From: Glossina fuscipes
Taxonomy: Eukaryota; Arthropoda; Insecta; Diptera; Glossinidae
Length of the DNA stretch: 64,000 bases
Assembly (NCBI RefSeq): GCF_014805625.2
Contig: NW_023998455.1
Span: 2,489,017-2,553,016 of the forward strand
Direction of reading: 5' to 3'
Shown: one piece after another, positions 43,816 through 54,200 of the stretch
Layout of the letters: the number at the start of each line of letters is the position of its first letter
How positions within the stretch are numbered: position 1 is the first letter of the stretch
The notes under the pieces: generated by a model
Database searches by the model: none
What the model saw: only the letters and a program-made list of their open reading frames with translations
Told to the model about the DNA's origin: nothing
Translations under genes and position numbers: made by a program

Positions 43816-44949
43816 CACTTGTTTTTTTTTTTACTTTAAATTATAACATATTTGCGGACTAACTTTTAAAAAACATTTTGTAGTCTACTCTGAGGAGCTG
43901 ATCTTTGACACTAGAATTATCAACGTTCTGTACAGATCTCATTCTATGGTTGTGGGTTATTTTGATGCGTAATATTTTGTAAAATATCCTGCAGTCAAAA
44001 AAATGATGGTAGAAAGCTGAAATTTAGCACAAAGAATTTCTTAAGCGATTGGGAATGGGTAGATCTGAGCTACTTCCATAGGACTGAAAGTTATAGAGGA
44101 AGGTATGAAAGATCTGTTCATATAAATAAAAGTCATCAGAAAAATGATGGAGCTTTTTACCCATTTATTTCTTTTTTAATATTAAATATTTGAAAGTGGG
44201 ACTTTTGCGGTAGTTTCAGTGCTAAAAATATAGAAATTTAAAGAGATTGGAAAAATAGAATTCTCATTAATATCTGCGAATCTGTAAACGTGTTGTATGG
44301 AAGTGAACTTTGCGTTTGATTCAGTTTAGTTTCGCCTTAGCTTAGTAGTTCGCCTTATGGCAAAGCTACGAATTACTTCACGTATTACGGTGTAAACAGC
44401 TTTTTGGTTTTAATTAAAATTTCATTCTGAAATTGCTCCTATGGGGACAAGTAAAAAAAAATTCTGTCAGATCTATTAACCAGATAATAAATAACATAAA
44501 CGTTCATCTATAACTAGCCAGGTGCTAGTCTGGATGGAAATTTATATACTTTATGGGGTTTCAAGGCAACATTTTTGAGGCCAGGAGGATGATTACAACA
44601 GACATTACATAGAGGGCCAGATGGAGAGCTCAACATGCTTAAATCGATTCATAATTTAATGCTGATCAATGCTGTTGGCATTCTGAAGTTTCCTTCTGGG
44701 CGTGATGAACGTTTAGATAGAATGAATATACCCCTTACCCTTGGGTAAGGTATTACAAATTATTTCGCTAATTTTGAGCGCGTTAGTTAGTTGGTTGTTA
44801 TAATTTGAAAAATGATTTTCAGGTTGATTTTAGGAAATGTTTGTATGAGTGTATATATCAACAATTTTATGGGATATCAGTCAAAAGAGTATAAAGTTTT
44901 ATTATAACACAATCGTTATATGAGAAAAATTTGCAATTTTTTATTTGCA

Positions 44950-45360
44950 AATATTATAGCGGACCACGGTCTACCATTAGGTACCCTACATCACCTGTCG
45001 AAATAAGTCGTTACATGGAAAGTGGTCAAAAACCCTGGCCGATCCGACTTATTTTCTATAGCTCCGGTACTTAGGCCAAAACATGCCTGCGTTCATCATC
45101 AAAGTATATGAAAAATTTGTTCAAAACATCTCAACAATTATCCGACGTACCCGCTTTGAATCGAAAGAAATGCATAGGTAGATGTGTGGTGGAAAGACGG
45201 ACAGACCAATGGATAATGCAAGCTGGGTGTATCTCAAGTTCTTCTGGCTCTGTTTTTTTCTTACCGAAACTCACATTCTTCAAGCGGACCTTGATGTCTT
45301 TATGTCTTCGCATTACGAACGATAGGATAAACGTGCTACACTTCTTGCTTCAGTCGGCTA
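44950..45360 (-). mobile_element. DINE-1-like dispersed repeat, rearranged copy
   Basis: The left end has GCGGACCACGG and CCCTACATCACCTGTCG, the complement of the family 3' end. Inside are CCATTTTCTATAG-like and AAAACATGCCTGCG segments, and near 45200 ACGGACAGACCAATGG and GTATCTCAAGTTCTTCTGGC. Confidence 0.45.
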
Positions 45361-45849
45361 TATAAGCTCAAAAATACAATTTTTTTGACCAGCCGTTCAT
45401 CAGCTGTCGCCCATATGAGCAAGATATAAGCGCAGTGATGCGAAGGAAGAATTAGGGCAGGAGGAGAGAGATCCTAATTAACAATAGAGTGACATACATA
45501 TTCCCTTCAGATAATTGGAATATAGAAATGTTTAAAAAGTAAATATGGTTCTTCTATTTAGTTACTGAAGAGTTTCCGGACCTTTGTAATAACATTTTGC
45601 AGGAAAATAGATAGTGGCTTCTAAAGATATAAATCAAAATTTTTTCTCTTTTCTTTAAAGTCTTTTCGGCGATCAAACGTTCCATGTATGCAATAGTTCT
45701 ACTTTCAAGTTGTAATTATAAATAATTTAATAATAAATTTATAGTTATTGTGCAGCAAAGTGGTAAACAACTCAGCGGACACAAAAATTTAATATTAAAA
45801 AAAAAAAAAAAAAAATTTCTTTTCTTAATATTGAAAAAAACCGATAACA

Positions 45850-46090
45850 CTAAAATCAACACAATCCTACACAATCCTGCACTTTTGCATTTACCAGCGT
45901 TCGATGTTATATGAGATGTGGTCGAACGGTGGTCCGAATCATTTTCAATAGCGTTTGCTCCTGGACAGGCGAAAGACAAGCTTAGATCGATTCAGTAAAA
46001 GGGTCCTGAATCTTGATCGATCTATTTGAATTTCTTCTGAGTGTTACATACATTCACACATCTTGCACTACAAGTGATGTAGGGTCAAAG
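45850..46090 (-). mobile_element. DINE-1-like dispersed repeat, partial copy
   Basis: Visible are GGTCCGAATCATTTTCAATA, CGTTTGCTCCTGGACAGGCG, TTTCTTCTGAGTGTTACATA, CATTCACACATCTTGCACTA and GTGATGTAGGGT, in minus orientation. Confidence 0.5.
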
Positions 46091-46844
46091 AATTGACATT
46101 TATTTGTTTTCTTTGCTGCCATAAGAAAAATTTTAAATTATAAATGTGAATTTTTGCAAAGTTTTTATTTGTCAAATTTTCCTCTTAAATATTTTATTTT
46201 TTTATAAAATTTGATTTAATGGTTGTGATTTGTAATGGTTTGTAGTTATTTGAAGTTAATTAATATTTTTTTTTCTTTTATATTAATTAAGAAAATGATG
46301 GTAGAAACTTTTATAAAAACAAATTTTGCTGAGTGCGAGTTCCATTGCAAAAAAAAAAAAAAAAAAATTGAATTCTTAAGCCTAAAAAAAAAGCTATTAC
46401 AAATTATTATTATAAATATTGTAAAAGAAAAAAACTTAATAAATAACATAAAAGAGAATGCAAATAATTTCATTGAATTTTGAATAATGAAAAAATGAAA
46501 CTTAACGAAGGCATGGAAAAGACATTATGAAATTTATTACACAAAACTTTATAAAGAAAGTATTGTACTATTAGCAGTAGAGTTAAAAAATAAAACATTT
46601 ATATTTTCCGTAATAAACTCAATGTTTAATAAAGAAAAGACAAGAAGGAGGAGTATGTTTTGTTTTCTTAAGATCAAATTCACAAACAGTTTGTAAAAAT
46701 CTGTAAAAATTTAAAATGCTTGAGATCTGGTAGTGAAATCTTTGACTTGACCTCTACGGAGAGGACGTCCTTTGATTGATAGATAGTTATAAAAAAAAAA
46801 AATAAATACATATATATACAAATATATATGTATATACTTACACA

Positions 46845-46985
46845 TAGACTAACGAGTCATTGGTCGCGGGTTCAAATCTCAAGTGCGGTAGAGTTTTCAA
46901 TATAGGCGAGCCCGTGAGCTAAGTTTTCCAGCAACCTTTAAATCCATATTTTGTGAATTTATTTACAAACAATAAATAAATAGAT
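46845..46985 (+). mobile_element. tRNA-derived SINE copy, 5'-truncated
   Basis: It begins at ACTAACGAGTCATTGGTCGC and continues GGGTTCAAATCTCAAGTGCG and GTAGAGTTTTCAATA. It ends in an AATAAATAAATAG tail before a TA run. The A-box half is lost. Confidence 0.6.
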
Positions 46986-47702
46986 ATATATATATAGAGG
47001 TGTCCTTACTTTTTTTTGAATAATGCTCTTCGAAAACCATGATCGCAAAGGACTAACAGCATAATACATAACAAGCATAACAGACAAGCAGGAGAGGAAT
47101 CTGGCTTTAAAGAAAAGCTTCTAACGTTGGCTTGCAGTAGAGGCGGGTGTGTGATCCCCGCAATAGAGCCAGGGGGAGAAGTCTTCAAGTTGTAGAACGA
47201 TAGTAACCACCAACAATCAACCAAAGGATAGGGATTTTTAGCACTCAAATTCAATCAATATCTCCGAAAATATTATATATAGTATTTCAACAACATCTCT
47301 TGAAATTAAACCTAGGGCAAATATTTCATTGACATAGATTAATGGAGCTTGATTGGTAAAGTTAATTTGCACAAAGGCAACAGAGTTTACTGCTCCCTTC
47401 AAAAATAACTTACACTTGAATTTCTTGAAGAATATTTTTAAACTTCTTAATTTACACTAAAAAAAAAAAAAAAAAATAACAGAAAAAACTGTGATTTGAA
47501 CCGGGAGTCTTAAGCAGCACACACATCAAGCCTTTAACGTTGTTGCTTAACATATAGAGTAATTAAAATGAATTCATGAATGCAGGTTCGATACTTACAG
47601 CCAATATTTCCACTGTTGTTGTTTTTTTTTTTTTTTTTTTTTAAATTAAAACAAATTATATATATTATTAAATTTTTTTAAATAAAACACTCTAAAATAA
47701 TA

Positions 47703-48098
47703 TCAGGTGTTATTTTCATTTGACCAGCATGTCGATGTTGATAGCTTCTTAGTTTCGAATAAATCGCTAGCTTTCCATATGATATCTAAAAATTCGTCTA
47801 TATCATTACGTTTTAAGCAGAAGCGATTAATATCTATTAGGGTTTGTTCAAAATTTGTTACAACTTCCATGGTTTCGCTAATATTAGCAGCATTAATTCT
47901 TAATAAATCCTCTATATCAACTAATTGATAATTGATTGGCGTTTCATAGTTGCCATCCGGTGGCTTCTCTGTTTGTTCGCTTTTTAATTGACGATTAAAC
48001 TCTGTACGATAATAGTCGTTGATAAGATTAAAAATGCCCTTCGAATACCAATAAACGATACCGAGTAAAAGAAATCCTTGCATAAAAGGCGCTATCAT
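47703..48098 (-). CDS. Small single-pass membrane protein, function unknown (131 aa)
   Basis: I do not recognise a named family. The frame starts at the ATG at 48098 and encodes 131 residues. An N-terminal hydrophobic segment (about residues 3-24, PFMQGFLLLGIVYWYSKGIF) is long enough to span a membrane. A soluble acidic and helical part follows, with DIEDLLRINAANISETMEVV and a Cys near 94. A clean frame of this length, without low complexity in AT-rich fly DNA, favours a real gene. It starts only 86 bases after the stop of the preceding minus-strand gene, so the two may be read from one mRNA. An alternative is splicing to an acceptor TTTTTAG just upstream of its ATG (about 48117), giving a separate isoform of the same locus. 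Confidence 0.68.
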   Translation of the reverse strand: MIAPFMQGFLLLGIVYWYSKGIFNLINDYYRTEFNRQLKSEQTEKPPDGNYETPINYQLVDIEDLLRINAANISETMEVVTNFEQTLIDINRFCLKRNDIDEFLDIIWKASDLFETKKLSTSTCWSNENNT

Positions 48099-48184
48099 TT
48101 TTCTTTACAAAATTGTCTAAAAATTTTCTTTTTTTTTTTTGTTTTTTTTTTTCGTTTTTTCGGTTATTTATTTATTTATTTTTT

Positions 48185-49309
48185 TTACTCAATTGTCTCT
48201 TTCGCAAAACTCTCCTCCCACCACTGTCTGAACCAAATATATTGTTGTTGAATATGAGGCCAAGCTTGAGTAACAATTAATAATACGGTATTGGCGAAGA
48301 CAAATAATTTCATCATTTCCACACCTAGGACAGAGAAAGCAAAGAAATTGAATTAATTTAAATAAAGAAAAGAAAGAATTTTCGATATCTGCTAGAGATA
48401 GACAGAGTAATTGAAAGCAACGAAATCCTAATAACCGCATTTACGCATTACGTTTTCTTTGCCTCTCCGCGCATTGTTAGGTTTTTTCTTCACGGAGGTA
48501 TTTGTTACCCGTTTGGCATTTAGTTTTCGATAGTTCTGATAAGCGTTTGCATGCAGATATAAACCAAATATACGAATTAAATTGCAAATCACTGAGTTTG
48601 ATTATTTTAGACATTGAAGGTTTGCCGACATATGATTAATTGTACCCTACGCCAATTGTGGTACTTGGATATAAAAATATATTAAGAGTGCAACCCAAGA
48701 GGACTTGAGGTAGACCCGCTCTTTATTGTATCGATCGGTTCACGATCATTTTCGGAAACGATCTAAGTGTGTCTGTCTTGTCTTCAGCCTGTAAGTTGCA
48801 ATTTTCGAGACGAAGGAAGCAGGCTTCGCATTGCACCTCTTTTTCGATTATATTAAGCAAAGTGTTGTGAGATATTTACTTGTGCGCCCTGGCCCACAGT
48901 AGTCTTTTCACTTATTTGAAACAAAGAACGGACCAAAAGACAACGCCGCACGTTAGTCAAGACTACTTAAGAGAAAGTCGACGTCATATTTTTGTGCCCG
49001 AAGTCAACATATTTCGTCTTGTGGGATAAAAAATTGAAAAAAAAGGAAAAAAAAAACCTGCAAATACTTGTACTCACCTTCATCGGATCTCAAATATTGG
49101 CCGAAGCCTGAATTCAAATCGTTATTTAGATCATCTAAAGGTGGCTTATCCTCTTGCTTATCCGATTTGATACTTTTTTGATTTTTACTCAAACTTGCTT
49201 GTCGACCACTATTACCAGATTTGTTACTATTGTTATTATTATTATGCTTATGTTGATGTCTTCCATAACCGGTGCTTGTAGACGTAAAAGCACCTTTTTT
49301 CATATGCAT
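48185..49309 (-). CDS. Small tail-anchored-like membrane protein, function unknown (about 123 aa)
   Basis: Two exons, 49309-49078 and 48324-48185, joined in phase 1 with good GTGAGT and CCTAG sites. The start may be the ATG at 49309 or the one at 49303 (MKKGAFTSTSTGYG); the open frame further upstream begins with GTG, not ATG. The first exon is polar, with His/Asn-rich and Ser/Lys-rich stretches and DDLNNDLNSGFGQYLRSDE at its end. The second exon supplies one hydrophobic segment (MMKLFVFANTVLLIVTQAW), then an aromatic, charged tail (WFRQWWEESFAKETIE). The protein therefore looks like a single-pass protein with a short C-terminal side. I do not recognise the family. Its immediate downstream neighbour is another small single-pass protein. 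Confidence 0.7.
48325..49077 (-). other. Intron of the small membrane-protein gene with a DINE-1-like copy
   Basis: A plus-oriented repeat at about 48645-48905 holds CCCTACGCCAATTGTGG, ATATTAAGAGTGCAACCCAA, GGACTTGAGGTAGACCCGC, TCGATCGGTTCACGATCATT and GTGTGTCTGTCTTGTC. No other content is recognised. Confidence 0.55.
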
Positions 49310-50040
49310 TATAAGAAAATCATTTGAGTATTGCACTGCCCGTGTTCTTTATGATTTAATGACTAATAATGAACTAAAATTAAATTTCTCTAATACCCTT
49401 AACAAATGACGGAAAATTTCCCTTGATTTGGCCTATTTATCATAAAAGGTGCACTTGTAAGTTTTCCCTACATTTTACATTTTCTTTAGTGTGTTAACGT
49501 TTGTGCCATAAACGCTTGAAGATATATTAATTTTGTTATGCTCTTCATAACTTTCACATATCAAGGCAAGAAAAGGTTCATCAGTTTCTATCAGTTACGA
49601 CTTGGACGAATTCTTTCGCTTTATTATCTCTCTATTGAAACCGAAAAAAAAGAAAATTTTAAGGACGCCTCTTATTGTATGCTTCGGAATCTTCCTGCAA
49701 CCATTCAAGTCTTCCGATTGTTAAAAAAAAATAAAGTCGCATACATGTTCAGTGTCGCTATCAGTTCACTAATCGATAAATTCGAATCATCAGTCGCGTA
49801 CTCATTCTTTTCATTTCTTAATCGTTTTCTCTTTGGACAAAGCTTTCGCTTGTTGTTTATGATGTTGTAAGGAAGATCTTAATGAGCTTCGAGCACTAAC
49901 TTGGCTTGGATTCAAAAATTGCTGCTATAAAAATCGTTTCACGGAATATTATGAACTTTCCAAGCGAACCATATCAGAGAATGGCTTTTCAAGACTCTCA
50001 ACGGAAATTATTTTTATGATTCAAATTAAAGTATTAATAA

Positions 50041-50160
50041 AGCACTAGCTTCTAAAGCTATCGGCTTGATTGAAAACTCTATTGACCTTGAGATTGGAAC
50101 CCACGATCATTGAATTGTTAGTTGAGATCCTTTGCCTGTTCGGCCATTTAGAATGGAAAA
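50041..50160 (-). mobile_element. tRNA-derived SINE copy, inverted
   Basis: The minus-strand reading gives AATGGCCGAACAGGCAAAGG, TCAATGATCGTGGGTTCCAA, TCTCAAGGTCAATAGAGTTT and AGCTAGTGCTT. The A-box region is better preserved here than in the other short copies. The B box carries a G to C change (GGTTCCAATC). Confidence 0.6.
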
Positions 50161-50499
50161 AATAAAAATCTGGTTTAAAAATAAGTTGAGTGGTAATACT
50201 AGCTAACACTATCGCCTGAGAATTATTACACCTTGCACAGTTTGTGGTAGAACGGAATTATTGACCCCATTTTTTCCTCAATATTTTTTTCAAGTTCGCC
50301 AAATTTCTAAGCGAATGGAAGCAAGCATCTTTGGGGACAATAAACCAATCGATATATTTTTTTATGCGAGGAAAAATGCAAGGCGGGAGGGGTAGGTCCT
50401 TGTGACAGACCGATAAAATGTTTTTGTCGAGCTTTGTTTTATTGGACTGTAACACAAATCGCTTTACGGATTTACTCGGACCTTACACGACTTTCGAAA

Positions 50500-50870
50500 T
50501 ATTAAGCTGGTGCGGATGTATGCAACGCCCCGAAGTGCTTCGAATAGGACTCCTTGAAATTATATCTACCGATTCGGAAAGATGGATAAACCCACCTTTG
50601 ATAGTACCCACCGAGTTGGAAAGTACATCCAATTTTTTCTGTCCGCCCGTCCGCCCTTGTTTTCTTGTGTTCAATCTACCGATCGCAATGTTTGAGATAT
50701 TTTGATGAATTTCGTACATCGACGTTATATATCGAATCACTTTTTCGACCACTCCTCTCATATAAGGCTTTATTTTGAAAAGTCATTATAAGAATACATG
50801 CGAGGTTAAACGAACTGGTGCAGGGTATGTAATGCTGAGCTGTGGCCCACTATAGTGCTCTCACGTCTTT
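50500..50870 (+). mobile_element. DINE-1-like dispersed repeat, near-complete copy
   Basis: Order: GGTGCGGATGTATGCAACGC, CCCACCTTTGATAGTACCC, CTGTCCGCCCGTCCGCCC, TTTTCTTGTGTTCAATCTAC, GAGATATTTTGATGAATTTC, CTTTTTCGACCACTCCTCTC, ATATAAGGCTTTATTTTGAA, GGTGCAGGGTATGTAATGCT and GAGCTGTGGCCCACTATAGT. The same order as at 33835-34180. Confidence 0.65.
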
Positions 50871-51259
50871 TGATATTAAATCGTTTCGCTTGTAAGAAGC
50901 TCGGACATGAAACGTTGAATGAAATAGAACATTGAACGCAATGAAATGACTCTGTTGCAGCGAAGGGTGTTCTTCTTGGAAGTAAGTTCTTATTGAGCAC
51001 TTTTCCAGTACATTGATTTCTTTTTTTTTGTTTTTTTTTTCTTTTAGTATTATTTACTCACCATGGTGATAATTAATCAATTGTATTAGTTTTAATAAAA
51101 CAAATTTCAAAAATTTTCCAATATTTTGAAAAAGAAATTAATTTTCAATTCAGAAAGAAAAGAGATTAACCAAAGGCAAAGGAAAAATAAGTGAGATAAA
51201 AATTTTAATAAATATTTGAGTAAACAAAACAAAAGCGTTAAAGAAGAAAGACATTGAAT

Positions 51260-54200
51260 ATGGCCGCCACAACAGTCACGTGGGTTAAAGTTTTTTTTTG
51301 TTCTTTGATTGTTTAATTCATTTTTCTTTTTTTTTTTGTCTTCATTCTCTTTCATTCAAGTTGGACAACGTTTGCAAAGCCTAGATCACTAACAGCTATT
51401 GCTGATTTGGCCGTTTGCACTCAATGCGATAACATTCTATGTTTCACCGATTTGAAGACTCTAACGGTGAACTATTACAAATGCGAAACTATCCAGTTTG
51501 GTTTTAGCGTAAAAGCGATGGACGGCCATAATCGTTTCGGCTTTCTAGCATTTGCTGAATTGATGCTACGCTCCAGTATACATATAATACAGTATCCGCA
51601 GTTGACTAAGTTTGCAACATTTTCATGTAGGTTAACTCATTTGCTCTATCGCCATCTTTATCTCGCTCTTTCCTATGTATATATATTTATCGCCAGTTCA
51701 TCTATCTATCTATATAACATGCATAGACATAGTTGATCTATGCATTTGTATGTCCATACATTTACATACATATTTTCTTGTTTTATGAACATCGTGGCAG
51801 CCCACTGTCAATTAATGGGCCTACGACAATTCGGGTAAAACCCGAACCATTTCGGAATCGCGTATGCATTTTCTCAATGTGATTCGTTATTGATGACTGC
51901 TTCGTCCCCGTCACTAAATAAGGTTAGGGGTTCGAGAGTTAGCTTTTCTCAGTTTTATTCCGGCGTATGCTGATCAAGAAGAAGAAGATGTGTTACCTTC
52001 AAATTCCCTCTGTTCAATCTGCAGTCGTCGTTCTAAAGCATCCTTTTGCATATCCATTTTACCCACATATCTTCGTTTTTATATCTCTATATGCGCGTAC
52101 GTTCACTTTTTTAGGTTTCTCGATAGCTAAATTCAGAAACTTCTGGATTACTAAATTTGTAAATCTCTGGATCTTTAGATCTCTGGATCTCTTGAACCCC
52201 ACACCTATATATTTTTATATATGCATATCTCTACACACTTATATTTTTCCCTCTTTCTTATTTATTTTGTTTTCCTTTCTTACGTTTCTTTACACATTTA
52301 TGTTATATATAAATCTCCGCCCCTTTCGTACATCTCTTTATACATATATATCTTTCTTACACTTCCTCCTACATTTTTTCGCATTCTTTGTTTCCCTCGA
52401 ATATTTGATTCAATTTTTATAATCAATGTTTGGTTATCGTTTGCGTCTTGCGTAACATTCCATCGATTAGCTCCGAATATATTATCTTTTGTGGACATAA
52501 AATTCAATGATCATGATTTATTGGTTGCCTTATCCGATGCGCCAAACTATACGATATGCATTTGGAATTTTCGTACCGGGCAACAAATAGTCGAACAAGA
52601 TACCATGCAGCAATCGTTACGGCATTCGTTGGCTTTGTCGTGGGAGTACACACCGCAGATATTGCAATATTCCGATCACAATAAAGAAGTGTTAATTTGG
52701 GAAATGTGCCATTTGTCAGGGGGCACTGAATTGCATCAAATCTTTCGACTTCAATTGCCTAAAGAATACTGTCTAACCCATTTAAATTTTATATTATGCT
52801 ACGGTGAAGATAACAACATTTATTATGTGGATAATAAGGGCATCGTGTCGTTGGTACGTATAGTACAAAGATATTTAAGAAAATATTCTTAAAATAATTT
52901 GCGTTTCCTTTCATTCACATATAGATAGATATTGCGAATTATTATCCGAAATATCGTTGGTCTGTTCCCGATGAAGATATCAATGCCAATGAGCTTCAAT
53001 ATTATTCAATTTTCCCACACAAACAAGGTCTATTGGTTTTGAGTAGCGCGATGTGCTATTACATAAGGAGAAAGCAAATTTGGCAAATGGATTGGAAAGT
53101 CAATTTATTGGGCGAGACTATATATCGTTTAGTGAGTAATATGCATGGCGAGATATATGCTGCCGGTCATTTGGGTAATTTATATCGTTTGGAGGAGAGT
53201 AGCGAAAATAATTATGAATTAAATCCGCTCGAGCATTTTCATTGGGAAACTGTTGATTTTGTTGTTTTGCGTGGCACTAAAGAGGAGGCAATCGTTCAAG
53301 TGGGCAAGAGAGGTGATTTACGTTTAATTGATTTGCAAAAACAACGAATTTTATCGGTATTCAGTTTACCCGGAGCGAAGTACATAAGTTCACATAATAC
53401 CGCGCCATATATTATTATCAGTACCAAGCATAGTACTTTAGAGTTTATAAACTATTCGAATATTAACAGTCCCATTTTGGTCCATTCGCTAATGTCAGAG
53501 TCCGGCCATCGATGGGAAGGTGTCCGATGGTTGGAAAATTTCGCTGTTATTCATGATGAATTTTACGTATTCTATTTATTTGAAATTGATTTTGGGAATA
53601 ACAAATTCGATCAATTATATAAAATTGAAAAACTCTTGGCAGAAAACCGTTTATATGATTATTTCCTTAGCGAGGATAATTACATATTTATGTTTATACA
53701 AAGCGATATAGATGGCGATCAAAAGGAGAGCAGTTGTAACGAATTATGGATATATGAATGGGGACAACATTCCGTTCGAATTGAACGTAATAATTACAAT
53801 TTGCCGCATCAATATCGCGGAGCGACCAAACTTGCCATCTATCTAAGAAATGCGGTTCAATTTGCCGCCTCACGTTATAAGACTGTCATTATAGATATTC
53901 TGAACTTTCAAACCGAACTGAAAGAGTTAAGCATCGTTTACAGTTTCGCAACAACTCATTTAGCAAGTATTACCGGCCTATCCGGTGCTCGTAATATTAT
54001 CTCATGGAGCCTCGATGCCACTTACTTACATTTACGTGTTCATCCGAAAGCAAAAAAAATGTACTCTTGTTCACATTGCGTGCAAACGAAAGTCGCCGAA
54101 CAACCAGTCGTTAAAACTAGCGAATGCTTTACGTTCAAGTAAGTAGTAAAGACGTTTCCTTTTTTGAATATAATATTCATTAGCTCTCGCTTGTTAGTTT

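Larger units (their letters stand above)
37918..47702. other. Gene-poor, repeat-rich interval (9.8 kb)
   Basis: No protein gene is recognised between the RhoGAP stop and the two small minus-strand genes. It holds two inverted-repeat elements, a decayed mariner, a non-LTR fragment, SINE copies, DINE-1-like pieces, homopolymer and CT runs. A poly-A signal for the RhoGAP gene may lie near 38458 (AAATAAATG). The parts at about 40.2-41.7 kb and 43.8-44.9 kb show nothing I can name. Confidence 0.55.
49310..51259. promoter_or_regulatory. Divergent interval between the small membrane-protein gene and CFAP43
   Basis: It should contain both promoters. It holds an inverted SINE copy (50041-50160) and a long DINE-1-like copy (50500-50870). 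A perfect 12-bp palindrome TCACCATGGTGA lies at 51058-51069, about 190 bases before the proposed CFAP43 start. A plus-strand frame at 49538-49870 has no recognisable domain and is not called as a gene. Confidence 0.45.

Noticed and set aside
47480..47560. Minus-strand tRNA-like segment with GGTTCAAATC
   Set aside because: A D-arm-like GTTAAAGGC lies upstream, but the acceptor and anticodon stems do not pair convincingly. It could be another degenerate SINE head; not strong enough to call.
49538..49870. 110-codon plus-strand frame upstream of the CFAP43-like gene
   Set aside because: Rich in Phe, Leu and Lys as expected from AT-rich noncoding DNA, with no domain and no plausible splice partner.
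51967..52470. Long plus-strand frame running into CFAP43-like exon 3
   Set aside because: The part before 52471 is pyrimidine-rich intron; only the part after the GATTAG acceptor continues the WD-repeat protein from exon 2.
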